Assembly (NCBI RefSeq): GCF_028640845.1
Contig: NC_080540.1
Coordinates: forward strand, 49,024,561 to 49,088,560
DNA from: Ahaetulla prasina
Lineage: Eukaryota; Chordata; Lepidosauria; Squamata; Colubridae
Length of the DNA stretch: 64,000 bases
Direction: 5' to 3'
This document shows positions 45,527 to 56,104 of this stretch, piece by piece (position 1 is the stretch's first letter; each line of letters begins with the position of its first letter). The notes under the pieces were generated by a model, which was not told the DNA's origin, did no database searches, and saw only the letters and a program-made list of their open reading frames with translations. A program made the translations under genes and the position numbers.

Positions 45527-46010
45527 TATGCTGCAAACTGATTTTGAATCACCTGCAATGGCAGAAACTTTTTTTTTGTTGCCATTGTTATGAGGAATTC
45601 TGTATAAGGGTGTATAATCTTAAAAATCAGTTGACAATTTTTGTGTAGAGCCAGGTTCCAATATTTAGGTATATGATGTATATTCATAGATCATTACCAT
45701 TCTGCTATTATTTATTACTTTATTATTTATGGCACATTAGTTTTTGTCTTAAAAACAAATTACACTTAAGTAAAATTCTAAAATGATTTCAAGAATATGA
45801 AAAAATCAAAATGCAGGGAGGGAGGGAGGATTTCTGATGATCCGTGTCAGCTTCGCACAAGAAAATTCAATGGAGAAACCAGGAAATTGGAAGTTACTCC
45901 TGCTCCAACTCCTTTTTTTTGCACATCTATTTCCCATTTTAGGTAAGGAAGTATCTCTGAAACAATGACCCAATGAATCATGGGTTCTCTATTACCATGG
46001 GTACTCTCTT

Positions 46011-46087
46011 ACCTTAGGAGACACTCATTTCAGAAAAGCATTATACCATTGTAATAATGCTTTTCTGAAATGAGTGTCTCCTAAGGT
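46011..46087. repeat. Perfect 34-bp inverted repeat (hairpin)
   Basis: 46011-46044 (ACCTTAGGAGACACTCATTT...) is the exact reverse complement of 46054-46087, with a 9-base spacer (ACCATTGTA). It lies 4 bp beyond the end of the 3.1-kb duplication. Confidence 0.95.
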
Positions 46088-46336
46088 CGTCGATGAACTA
46101 AATCAATATTGAAGGGTATCAGTATCTATTATATCTTTTAACGTAACAGTTAAAAGTATTTGACACAGAGACAGAAACTACAGATCTAGGTTAATAGAGA
46201 ATTGCATTCCCTAATCAAATAATTTAAACATTTTTGTGTCAAGACTTATAACTTACCAGATCTACCTTAATCATACAAAAAATAATAATCCTATATTTTC
46301 AAGAGTCACAGTAACTCAAATAATGTTCTTACCTTG
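46088..46336. other. Intronic sequence, nothing recognised
   Basis: AT-rich spacer. Confidence 0.4.
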
Positions 46337-46357
46337 TGAACTTAATAAATATTTTTT

Positions 46358-46626
46358 CCATAAAAAAGTTTTATTTTTACAATAATATCAAACAACTCAT
46401 TCAATGTACAGTTATATACAATTAGTCGGGCCTGCCCAGTCACCACCCCCCTTTTTAACACTCTTCCCTCTTCTACCTTCTTTTACTTTCCAGACCTTCC
46501 TCTCCTTTTCTTATCTACATCCTCTCCTCCCTCCACCCGACACCTTCCTTCTCCCTCTTCTACCCCTCTTCCTTCCTCTTCTCCTCTTTCCTACCTCCTA
46601 CTCTCTCTTTTCTCCCTCCCCACCGA
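46358..46626 (-). mobile_element. L1 3'UTR-only insertion with 21-bp TSD
   Basis: A perfect 21-bp direct repeat beginning TGAACTTAATAAATA flanks it (46337-46357, 46627-46647). Its left end (AAAAAAGTTTTATTTTTACAA) resembles the 3' end of the L1 at 13345, and it carries a long pyrimidine-rich tract (46440-46622) equal to the G-rich L1 3'UTR on the minus strand. So it is a strongly 5'-truncated L1-type insertion. The Pro/Leu/Ser frame through it is compositional. Confidence 0.75.
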
Positions 46627-46754
46627 TGAACTTAATAAATATTTTTTGTGTCATTGCCAAATGCTATTTTGGAAGATTAGAGCTATTTTGATTTAATAAT
46701 ATTTTCTTCCAAATATGACTGTGATTTCTTTGTTGCAGAGGTAACTTAGAGGAT

Positions 46755-46806
<52 letters not shown>

Positions 46807-46850
46807 AAGATAGATAGAAAGATAGACAGACAGACAGACAGACAGACAAA
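46755..46850. repeat. (GATA)n(GACA)n array (Bkm-type)
   Basis: About 16 GATA units with GAAA variants, then six GACA units. Confidence 0.95.
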
Positions 46851-47851
46851 TAAACTGTAGATAAAGAGAGATAGATAAAATTTATTTATATAATATACAT
46901 GATTAACATAAATTATTGTTCTAATATGGAAAGATTTTCCTCTACATTCATAGAGATGTCATTGTGCTGCAACTATAAACATTATTGAAAAGTAGAAGAA
47001 AACAGATTTCTGCACTAGTGGAAGGAAGCTGAGAATTTTTGGTTCTTGTGGTTTTCTTGTGGCAGCAAAATGACTTTCTATTTTTGGAGTGAAATGATGT
47101 GCAGTGTAAATTGAGCTTGTGCCTGGGCTGTTGTTGTTACTGCTGCTTAAGTGTTGCAAGAAGAAATATTAAGTGTAAATTTATTCCAAATGATAAGTCA
47201 GTAACACCAGCACAGTGTGCCTGATTTTTTTCCCTGACATGGCTTGGCAATTGTGAAATAAGTATCAATCTTTCCAGAAGGGAAAACCACTGAATTACAC
47301 AATTAACTATCTCCTCATTGCATGTACAATCTGACCATATTCTCTTGCATCTAACTCTGGCACAAACATGACCTGATGATATAATTTTTTTCCTGCCTTC
47401 TCTATAACGGTGCCCTACTAGTGGAAGAAAAAGTAATAAAATAACAAGAAGTATCATTTGCCTGCAAGCAAGAATTGATGGGATTAAAAAATGGACAAAA
47501 TAATAGAAAATGAAGGAGTTACTGTTCTCTGGGACATTAGTACTGTATTCAAACAGATAGGCTACCTGCTATATAACACCCCAGATGTAACAATTCTTGA
47601 TAAGGACAAAAAGTGTGGATAGTTGATGTGGAGTATCTGGAGGCAACAGAATAGAAGTGAAAGAACTGAAGAAGATCCCAAAATGGAAAGATCTGCAAAT
47701 AGAAGTAGAATGACTGTGGCAAAACAAAGCAAAATAGTACCCATAGTAATAGGTATCTTGGATGCAAAACTTAGAGCATTACCTACCTGAATATCATCAG
47801 CATTGATAAAATTAAAACCAGTCAATTGCAAAAGGCAGCTTTACTTGCATC
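46851..47851. other. Intronic sequence, nothing recognised
   Basis: No exon; short frames only. Confidence 0.45.
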
Positions 47852-50800
47852 GAAGAAGAACCTTTGGGGTTTTTTTAATAGGTTTTTAAATAAGGGATTT
47901 TTAAAGGGGGGGAGGGGAGTGACGGGTAGGGGGAGTGGCCCGTCGGGGAGGGTATGTCCAGTCCCAGCGTTTGCTCACGGCACTACTTCATCTGGTCCGA
48001 AGACAGGGGGGAGGGGAGTATTCAGAGCGTAGATTGTTATTCCATCGGTACGGTAAGTGGGAGAGGCAGATATGGCGGAGGCAAGGGGCCGTATCGCTCT
48101 CTGGGAGCACGTGTTCGATGTTTAAAAGCGATCACATGCTCCGGCCCCTCAGTCCTTACTCGTTCCCTGGATGGTCAGGATCCTCAGAGCTTGGGTCTTC
48201 GACTGATGTTGTGCAATGCCCGGTCCATGGTTAATAAGGCTCCCTTGATTTGCGATCTCATTCAGAGGGAGTCCGCGGACTTTATGGGCATTACGGAGAC
48301 CTGGTTGGGCACAGAGGGGGGTGTATCCCTGGTTGAACTGTGCCCTCCAGGTTTCCGTGCATTCCATCAGCCAAGGGCCCAAGGTAGGGGTGGGGGGGTG
48401 GCGGTTGTGATTAAAGAAAGTCTAGAGCCGAGGGAGTCCACTGTGCCTCAGATAGCTGGCTGTGAATCCCTCCTTGTGAAGTGGGGCCATAGGAATCAGA
48501 TGGGTTTGTTGATCGCTTACCTGGCTCCTTGCTGCGTGACTACAGCCCTGCCTGAGCTGCTAGAGGTGCTTGCCGGGGTGGCGGTTGAGATTCCCAGACT
48601 TTTAGTCATGGGGGATTTCAACTTGCCATCGGCCGGCTTGTCATCGACGGTAGCTCAGGAGTTCATGGCCTCCATGACGGCCATGGACCTGATTCAAGTA
48701 ACTGATGGCCCTACATACACGGGGGGAGGCACACTAGATCTGATTTATGGACAGTGGATTAATGATCTGGAATTAGGAGATTTAGTGACGGAACCGTTGT
48801 CATGGTCGGATCATTTTCTCCTTCGCCTGGACTTTTGGACCGCCGCTCACCATCGCAGGGAGACGGAGCCAATTCGTTGGTTCCGTCCCAGGCGCCTGAT
48901 GGACCCTGAGAGGTTCCGGACGGAGCTTGGGCCATTCCCTGAGGATCTTGCCCACGGCACGACTGAAGAACTACTTGCGGCCTGGGAACGGGCTGCGACT
49001 GGGGCTTTGGACCATGTCGTGCCTTTGCGGCCTCTGACCCGGCGTAGATCTCAATTGGCTCCTTGGTTCTCTGAGGAGCTGAGAGAGATGAAGCGTCGGA
49101 GACGACGCCTAGAGAGTACTTGGAGGTCTAGCCGTTCCGAGGCTGATCGGACACTAGTGAGATCTTTTACTAAGACCTACCTAGTGGCAATAGGGGAGGC
49201 GAAACGTTCCTACGTTTCCACCCTCATTGCATCAGCAGATAACCGCCCGGCCGCCCTGTTTCGGGTGACCCACTCCCTCCTTCACCAGGAGGGGCGGGAT
49301 GACCCCCTGCAGGGACGTGCTGAGGAGTTTAACGGTTATCTTTACGATAAAATCGTTCAGCTTCGGGATAGCTTAGACCAAAATTGCGATGATCCAAGTG
49401 GGATGACGGAGACATGTCTTGTTGAGGTTGTTTGGGATGAGTTTGAGTCTGTGGCTCTCGAGGATGTGGACAGGTTGCTGGGGAGGTTGCATGCAACCAC
49501 ATGTTTACTGGACCTGTGTCCTTCCTGGCTGGTGCTGGCTACCCAGGAAGTGACACGAGGCTGGCTCCAGGGAATTATAAATGCTTCATTATTGGAGGGG
49601 TTTTTCCCCGCTGCCTTGAAAGAGGTGGTGGTGAGACCCCTCCTCAAGAAGCCTTCCCTGGACCCAGCTATTTTGGGAAATTATCGTCCAGTCTCCAACC
49701 TTCGCTTTGTGGCGAAGGTTGTAGAGAGTGTGGTTGCTTGGCAGCTTCCCCAGTACCTGGATGAAGCTGTCTATCTAGACCCGTTCCAGTCCGGCTTCCG
49801 GTCCGGACATAGTACGGAGACAGCTTTGGTCGCGTTGGTAGATGACCTCTGGAGGGCCAGGGATAGGGGTTGCTCCTCTGCCCTGGTCCTATTAGATTTC
49901 TCAGCGACCTTTGATACCATCGACCATGGTATCTTGCTGCACCGGTTGGAGAGCTTGGGAGTGGAAGGCACCGTTTATCGGTGGTTCTCCTCCTATCTCT
50001 CCGACCGGTCGCAGACGGTCTTGACAGGGAGGCAGAGGTTGACCGCGAGGTGCCTTACTTGTGGGGTGCCTCAGGGGTCGATTCTCTCGCCCCTCCTGTT
50101 CAACATCTACATGAAGCCACTGGGTGAGGTCATTAGTGGTTTCGGGGTGAATTACCATCTGTACGCTGATGATACGCAGCTGTACTCCTCTCCGGATCAC
50201 TCCAACGAAGCTGTTGAAGTGCTATCCCGGTGTCTGGAAGCTGTACGCGTCTGGATGGGGAGAAACAGACTCAAGCTCAATCCCTCCAAGACGGAGTGGC
50301 TGTGGATGCCGGCACCCCAGTACAGTCAGCTGCAGCCGCGGCTGACTGTGGGGGACGAGTTATTGGCCCCAATGGAAAGGGTGCGCAACTTGGGCGTCCT
50401 CTTGGATGGGCGGCTGTTGTTTGACGATCATTTGGCGGCCATCTCCAAGAGGACTTTTTACCAAGTACGCTTGGTTCGCCAGTTGCGCCCCTTCCTTGAC
50501 CGGGATGCCTTATGCACGGTCACTCATGTTCTTGTCACTTCCCGTTTGGATTATTGCAATGCTCTCTACATGGGGCTGCCCTTGAAGTGCACCCGGAGGC
50601 TGCAGCTAGTCCAGAATGCAGCTGCGCGGGTAATAGTGGGAGCAACCCGTTGCTCCCATGTAACACCAATCCTGCGCAGTTTGCACTGGCTTCCTGTGGT
50701 CTTTCGGGTGCACTTTAAGATTTTGGTTACCACCTTTAAAGCGCTCCATGGCTTAGGGCCCGGGTACTTACGGGACCGCCTGTTGTTACCCTATGCCTCC

Positions 50801-51226
50801 CACCGACCTGTACGCTCTCACAAAGAGGGCCTTCTCAGGGTGCCGTCTGCCAGACAATGTCGGCTGGCGGCCCCCAGGGGTAGGGCCTTCTCTGTGGGAG
50901 CTCCTACGCTTTGGAACGAACTTCCCCCTGGTTTACGTCAAGTGCCTGATCTTCGGACTTTTCGCCGTGAGCTGAAAACACATCTATTTACTCAAGCAGG
51001 ACTGGCCTAATTAAATTTTAATCTGGGGTTATTTATATTTTTAGGGTTTTTTAAACTATTTTAAATGTTTTAAATTTTTTAAATTTTTGGCCATTTTGTA
51101 ATATGTTTGTTTTAGTCTTGTTTTAATTTATATATTGCGCTTTTTATTTGGCTGTACACCGCCCTGAGTCCTTCGGGAGAAGGGCGGTATAAAAATCGAA
51201 TAAATAAATAAATAAATAAATAAAAA
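47852..51226 (+). mobile_element. L2-like LINE, nearly full length, ORF intact
   Basis: Starts within the 5'UTR (CATCGAAGAAGAACCTTTGG matches 60276 onward), carries one open ORF, a short 3'UTR, the terminal hairpin (ACCGCCCTGAGTCCTTCGGG at 51158) and a (AATA)n tail to 51226. The roughly 1.1 kb 5' region of the 59111 copy is missing. No target-site duplication is obvious, as is common for this clade. Confidence 0.93.
47954..51010 (+). CDS. L2-like LINE ORF2: endonuclease plus reverse transcriptase (1018 aa)
   Basis: Uninterrupted frame. The AP-endonuclease domain starts near residue 84 (LMLCNARS, catalytic Asn), with ITETWLG near 115 (catalytic Glu), VMGDFNLPS near 220 and SWSDHFLL near 285 (Asp-His). 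RT follows: NYRPVSNLRFVAKVVES, QSGFRSGHSTETALVALVDD, FDTIDHGILL, GVPQGSILSPLLFNIYM (about 704) and YADDTQLYSS (about 736, both catalytic Asp present). The thumb/C-terminal region has NLGVLLDGRL, SRLDYCNALYMGLPLK, LQLVQNAAARVI and SLHWLPV, typical of the L2 clade. The first Met at 47954 gives a 5' stretch with no domain; translation may start later, for example at the Met before LCNARS (48206). Length fits L2/CR1-group ORF2. The enzyme would nick DNA and prime cDNA at the target site. Coding capacity is intact as far as I can read; activity is not shown. Confidence 0.93.
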   Translation: MSSPSVCSRHYFIWSEDRGEGSIQSVDCYSIGTVSGRGRYGGGKGPYRSLGARVRCLKAITCSGPSVLTRSLDGQDPQSLGLRLMLCNARSMVNKAPLICDLIQRESADFMGITETWLGTEGGVSLVELCPPGFRAFHQPRAQGRGGGVAVVIKESLEPRESTVPQIAGCESLLVKWGHRNQMGLLIAYLAPCCVTTALPELLEVLAGVAVEIPRLLVMGDFNLPSAGLSSTVAQEFMASMTAMDLIQVTDGPTYTGGGTLDLIYGQWINDLELGDLVTEPLSWSDHFLLRLDFWTAAHHRRETEPIRWFRPRRLMDPERFRTELGPFPEDLAHGTTEELLAAWERAATGALDHVVPLRPLTRRRSQLAPWFSEELREMKRRRRRLESTWRSSRSEADRTLVRSFTKTYLVAIGEAKRSYVSTLIASADNRPAALFRVTHSLLHQEGRDDPLQGRAEEFNGYLYDKIVQLRDSLDQNCDDPSGMTETCLVEVVWDEFESVALEDVDRLLGRLHATTCLLDLCPSWLVLATQEVTRGWLQGIINASLLEGFFPAALKEVVVRPLLKKPSLDPAILGNYRPVSNLRFVAKVVESVVAWQLPQYLDEAVYLDPFQSGFRSGHSTETALVALVDDLWRARDRGCSSALVLLDFSATFDTIDHGILLHRLESLGVEGTVYRWFSSYLSDRSQTVLTGRQRLTARCLTCGVPQGSILSPLLFNIYMKPLGEVISGFGVNYHLYADDTQLYSSPDHSNEAVEVLSRCLEAVRVWMGRNRLKLNPSKTEWLWMPAPQYSQLQPRLTVGDELLAPMERVRNLGVLLDGRLLFDDHLAAISKRTFYQVRLVRQLRPFLDRDALCTVTHVLVTSRLDYCNALYMGLPLKCTRRLQLVQNAAARVIVGATRCSHVTPILRSLHWLPVVFRVHFKILVTTFKALHGLGPGYLRDRLLLPYASHRPVRSHKEGLLRVPSARQCRLAAPRGRAFSVGAPTLWNELPPGLRQVPDLRTFRRELKTHLFTQAGLA

Positions 51227-51296
51227 TACTTGGAATAGTTTACGTTCTGTGTTTATACCTTTAACATCATCAAACAACTTTGCCTTGGGAAGGACT

Positions 51297-52022
51297 GGCA
51301 ATAGCAATAGCACTTAGATTTATATGCTGCTTCATAGTGCTTTATAGCACTGTCTGGGTTGTTTACAATCTAGGTCCTCATTTTATTGACCTTGGAAGGA
51401 TGGAAGGCTGAGAGAATCTTGAGCCAGTCAGGACTGAACTCCAGTGGGCTGTTGTGTCTTGCCCGCCCTCAGAGCAGCCGGGGCCTTCTTATCTGCTCCC
51501 GAACATGGAGGAATGTATGCCTCCCGGCCCCAGTCCTGGCTCCATGCCCAGACAAACTGCAGAAGAAGGAGCACCTCCCGGCCCCAGCCCTGACTCCATG
51601 CCCAGGCAAACGGAGCAGCTAGACCCCTCCCCCTCCTCCACAGCATGTGAGCCTGAGGAGGGTTTATTACCAACAGCTGATTGGAGTGACCCTCGCATCA
51701 GAAGATTGGATAGGCAGAGGCAACAGAAGCAAGGGAGGGGCAGGCCTTAATGAGTGCTGAGTCATGGAGCCACACCCCATGGCCTATATAAAGGATCTGC
51801 TTTCTGGCAGTCTCTGAGTCAGGCAAAAGTCGAACTTATCTTGCTGAAGTCACTTACTGGTCTCCTGCCTGCTCTGAGGACTTTGCTAGGACTTTGGGCA
51901 GAGCTGCAGAGGCAAGCCTGATTCGGATTTCCCTGACCCGGCCGTCAGCGGAGGAGTGGGACACGACATGGGCAGAATTAGACTGCAATACTGTGTTCTA
52001 ACCAGTGTGCCACCTGGGCTCT
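51297..52022 (-). mobile_element. tRNA-derived SINE split by a solo LTR
   Basis: Tail at the left (GGCAATAGCAATAGCACTTA), body to CAGTGGGC at 51449, then the LTR, then the head at the right (51969-52022: GCAGAATTAGACTGCAATAC, CAGTGTGCCACCTGGG). Removing the LTR and one TGGGC restores the family organisation seen at 56269-56501. Confidence 0.87.
51450..51968 (+). mobile_element. Solo LTR (family A, 519 bp), perfect 5-bp TSD
   Basis: Starts TGTTGTGTCTTG, ends GGGACACGACA, flanked by TGGGC (51445-51449, 51969-51973). TATA box TATATAAAG at about 51784-51792. U3 contains the same 54-bp tandem unit as the 10050 copy but about one unit fewer, and the same open frame (51454-51750) ending in an Arg-rich stretch (IRRLDRQRQQ). 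Confidence 0.92.
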
Positions 52023-52792
52023 AGATAGATGGGTAAAAAGAAGTCAGAGCCAGTCTAAACATCTGGCTGACCACAATAAAATATAAAACAATAACATAAG
52101 ATTCCAGGTAGGGTACAGAATTAAAATTATCACTTGTAGAAAGAGTACCATTTTGAGGAAATATAATTAATTAAATGGTACAACCACATTGTTTATAAAA
52201 TTCTTATTTTCTTTGAGAGTGTGAGTTTATTTCAGAAAAGTGAAAATCTTCTCTGTAGATAGATAATGAAGCAATTAGTGCTAAAATTGCTTTAAATTAG
52301 TGCTAAAAATGGTTTTAAAGTGGGGGGGAAAAGTGGGGCCTGTATTCAATGAGGTGTGTGAAATGTGTATCAGTGGATGCGTTCCAACTCTCTGCTTTAC
52401 TGGATAAGAGGTAAAGAGATAAAGTAGGTAAACAGCATGCAGATAAATGGTCCTGATCTGTTCCAGAGAGTGTCATGGGAAAAAGCATTATGCTGCTATA
52501 AGGACAGAAGAGAATTCATCTCTGTTAAGGTATGTTAGAATATAGTGCTTACAGTATACTTCCCAATAAGAAATGAGCAAAAAATCCAACAGAAGCTGAA
52601 GGAATCCTGATTTTTCATATTTAGTACCCGAATAACAATAAAGTAGCAGAAACAATTGCTTAATTTTGTCAGTGCAATTTTAGCTCTTGTAATATATTAT
52701 AGGGTTCCTACTCTTTGTTCCTCACCTCATTTTTAGATTCTTTTCCCCATATGCGAATTTAAATATGTTTTAGATTTGCATTCTGGGTGAAG
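52023..52792. other. Intronic sequence, nothing recognised
   Basis: AT-rich. AGCCAGTCTAAACATCTGGC at 52050 is the reverse of a motif near 29858, perhaps an old shared repeat. Confidence 0.4.
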
Positions 52793-52797
52793 GTAGG

Positions 52798-53494
52798 TGT
52801 TGTGCCCCCCCTCACCCCCCCCCCAGAGCGTGAATCTGCAGGGGAAGATGAGCTGGAACCTTAGCCGACAGAGATTGAAGTGGCAGGCCAGGGCCTTTCC
52901 GAATTAGAACGGCTTGTAGATGGGGAGGAACAGGGGCAGGATGAATATGAAAGTCAGAGCTCAGGCGATGAGCAAGGACCATTTCCTCCTGATTCGAGAG
53001 GACAGAGAGTGGAGAGAAGGCGAGAACAGCGCAGACTGAGCAGGCTACTTTGGAGAAGAGTGCCCCACCTATCTTCACAAGGCACACTGGGGAATGAACC
53101 TTTAGGAGACTCTGTGGGGAGGGGCATTTTTTGGGAACAAATGCTGAGTTCTTGAAGTGTTAAGTGCCGACTTTTGAACTTTCCAAGAGTCCTTGCATTC
53201 TTTCTGGCTTTATGGACTAATAAACTGAACTGAATAAACTAACTGAATCCTTTGCTTCCTGAACTCCTTGATATGCCCTTTTGGATTTATTGCTGTGCAG
53301 CTTTGGTGTAAACAGCACTGGGCTGGATTATTTGCAGCCAGAGACTGCTTGAGGTATGTGTGGGGGTTTGTCATCACTTTGCTCTGGGATTTGCCAGAAA
53401 TGTGGAAGCATTTGGGGAAATTTGGAGCAATAAAGGAGTGGTTTGAACTGCCAGCTGCCTGTATTATCTCTGTGCCATGCCCTGGGTCATCACA
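52798..53494 (+). mobile_element. Probable solo LTR (family C, about 697 bp)
   Basis: Starts TGTTGTGCCCCCC and ends GGGTCATCACA. Flanks GTAGG (52793-52797) and TTAGG (53495-53499) differ at one of five bases. AATAAA signals near 53219 and 53235. A U3 frame (52880-53155) is acidic then Arg-rich (RRREQRRLSRLLWRR), parallel to families A and B. The length is greater and the TATA box unclear, so confidence is lower. Confidence 0.7.
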
Positions 53495-53499
53495 TTAGG

Positions 53500-56104
53500 A
53501 TTATATTAATATTTTGTAAAACTGGAATCAAATGCAGCCCACTAAAATACTAAGCTATACAGGCATGATAACTATAAAAATGTATATTTATATATTAAGT
53601 TGTTTTTGTTTAATGTTGTGTAAGGTTGTTTTTTTCCTGTGTGCATTGTTTGCTCTCATTATAGCTATAGCTGATGTTGTATTGTTGTTACAATACTTTT
53701 TTCTGGAGCAATTCTTACTACCCTTAGAACCCATAACATAGTATCCAAAACTATTTGAAATAGTGTTAGCCATTTAAAAAGGATTTCTGTTAATCAGGAT
53801 CTGTATTAAAAGTCTAAGAACAACTTTTAGAGTTGTTTCATACAGTTTTTTTTAAAAGGAGCTAGAATTTCCTCACAGAAGTTTGTGAAATAGCAAAAGA
53901 CATAAAAATAAGCTAAACAGTCCCCAAATGTTACTACAGGATGTTTTCAGATTATGACAGTAATTGGAATGAAATTTCCTTAGATAGTTGTAAAGTGTAA
54001 CATCACATGACTTTGATGTATTACGTCACATTATTCATGTATTAAATTTATATGCTGCCAGTCTCACTAACCAAAGCAATTCTGGGTGGCTTACCATACA
54101 CATACATTTACAACCCCATCCAAGTCAGAGATCACCCAAAAGTACAACCAATATTATTTCCATCCCATATTGGGGCAGAATCCTGACTGAAACAAATCTA
54201 GACAATCCACTTCATCCGACACTTTCTGAATCGTTGTACAACGATGTTCTCATAGTTGTACAACTATGTTCTCAACTACCTCCCCCAAAATGTGAGGCTA
54301 GATACTGGGTGAAAATTGTGCTGTATGGTGGGGTCCAGCCATGGCTTCTTGAGAAGGGGGTGAACCAAATCCTCTTTTAGAGAAAAACAAACAACCTCTC
54401 TCTCTCAAAAAAGAATTAATTATAGAATTATAGAATTCACTTATAGAATTCACATTTACACTTCCCCACCCCCACCCCCGGGCCACTTTCACCAGTCAAA
54501 TGGAACATTGGTTTATAAGTGGATAGCTGAGCTGACAGCTCTATAGACCCTGTTTATTTCTTCAGGTACAATAGGCTAAGGGAATTGTGACATTACACCA
54601 CCCTTACTATCAACAGGTAGGCCTTAATAGTGGATGTAAATCATGTTTGCTCATGTTTGTCCGTAGCTGAGCAGCAGCAGTGCTCTAAATAGATCTTCTT
54701 TTATTTCATGTCTCTCAAATCCTCCAGAAATCACAGGGAGTGGTGGGATTCCTGAGAAGTGATAGGTTGCATGAGGGTGATCTGATGCAGCACATCAGCC
54801 ATTACCAAACACAGCCTAAAACACTAGAGATAGAAGATTGTTCATCTGAAATATAAAAGATACAATCAGAGGTGTCTTGCATTGTTGCTTTAGACTGGAA
54901 AAGCTTTTTTTTTTGAGGGGGGGGGGAAGACAATGGCCAGGGCTGGGAGTAGACTTTCTGTTGAAGGTCTGACTGACTGAGATCCTTTTGTTTCAGCTTT
55001 ATATTCCACAAAGGATAAGTTTGTGACTGCCGTATTGCTGTGCAGGCACTTGCCATAATAATGTATATACCCTTAGCTTCTGAATATATTTGTTCAAAGG
55101 TATACTAGAAGTGCAAATGGAAAAGCAATTAAGCAATTTTCTAATTTCTGGACCCTAGATTGCATACTATTAACCTTGTTATAACATTTGCACATTATAG
55201 TAACATGGGCTTTTCTGTCTTATGGCTCTGGAACAGTGGCATTGTTTGATTATCCAGGATCACAATTTAATTGGACTGCCTTTGCTTCATTCAGCATCTT
55301 CATAATAGCTTGAGAGTTGCTACATTTAATTTCTACAGCTAGGATGATTAAGTTATTTCACTGCCATTCTTTCTTCTCTGTTCCTTTGCTAATAACTCCC
55401 AAACGTAAATGCAGGTGGATAAATATTAGGTTGTACTCTCCAGACCTTGCATGTACTCTCCAGACCTCGTCTTCTCAACTGTTACCTCTTAATCACTCGA
55501 CTTGACTTGTCATATTGTCAAATGATCTCCTTCTGAACGTTTGGTCTGATTGCTGCTTTGTCTTCAAGACATCTGTCACTATGTCTATCCTTAGGGATTT
55601 GCACAAAAGTCTGAAACCCTTGACACATAAGCATTAACTACCTAAAGACTTTCTCCATTAATAACTGTCTAAAACTTTGAAAACTTCAAGTTTTCCAGCA
55701 GACATCTACTACTTTACTTTCAGATGCCAGGTGGGCTGCCAGTTGATAGACAGCTAGAGAAAAGACATCTGGCATTTGCAACTCACACAGCATTCGTGCA
55801 AACAAAATTTTAATAATAACACCACTCTGCAGGGTCCCTGGGAACAATGAAATTACATAAGAAGATGTCATTAATTATGTGGCTTTCTTGATAGAGACTT
55901 CATGGTATGCAAATGAAATATTAAATTAGGCCCTTGAGCCACTTGAGCGATGTATACTTGGGCTTATAAATGTTATTCTTCAAATTTTCTTAACTACCTG
56001 CAGAGATAACATTTCGAGTAAGTAGATCAGTTTAAAAACTCTGTCACATTAGTAACACCTAATATACCACCAAGCTACTAGGAATATATTGTCACTTCAT
56101 TATA
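53500..56104. other. Intronic sequence, mostly unrecognised
   Basis: No exon. 54040-54225 (TTTATATGCTGCCAGTCTC, TCTGGGTGGCTTACCATAC) looks like an old dispersed repeat related to 29705-29830. A G-run lies at 54916 and a C-rich run at 54462-54482. Confidence 0.4.

Larger units (their letters stand above)
42900..46006. repeat. Large direct duplication, copy 2 (3.11 kb)
   Basis: Counterpart of 36189-39365. It includes a CR1/Rex1-like LINE end, AAAT arrays, the palindromic hAT MITE (44645-44770) and the Tc1 remnant. It lacks seven bases (AAGAAGA) near 42929 and has shorter arrays. Confidence 0.93.

Noticed and set aside
46011..46087. microRNA precursor
   Set aside because: Perfect arms with no bulges and no evidence of conservation; kept as a palindrome instead.
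46404..46691. Pro/Leu/Ser-rich 95-aa frame
   Set aside because: It translates the pyrimidine tract of a truncated L1 3'UTR.
51450..53494. The LTRs at 51450 and 52798 as two ends of one provirus
   Set aside because: They are different families, each with its own 5-bp TSD, and the DNA between has no gag or pol.
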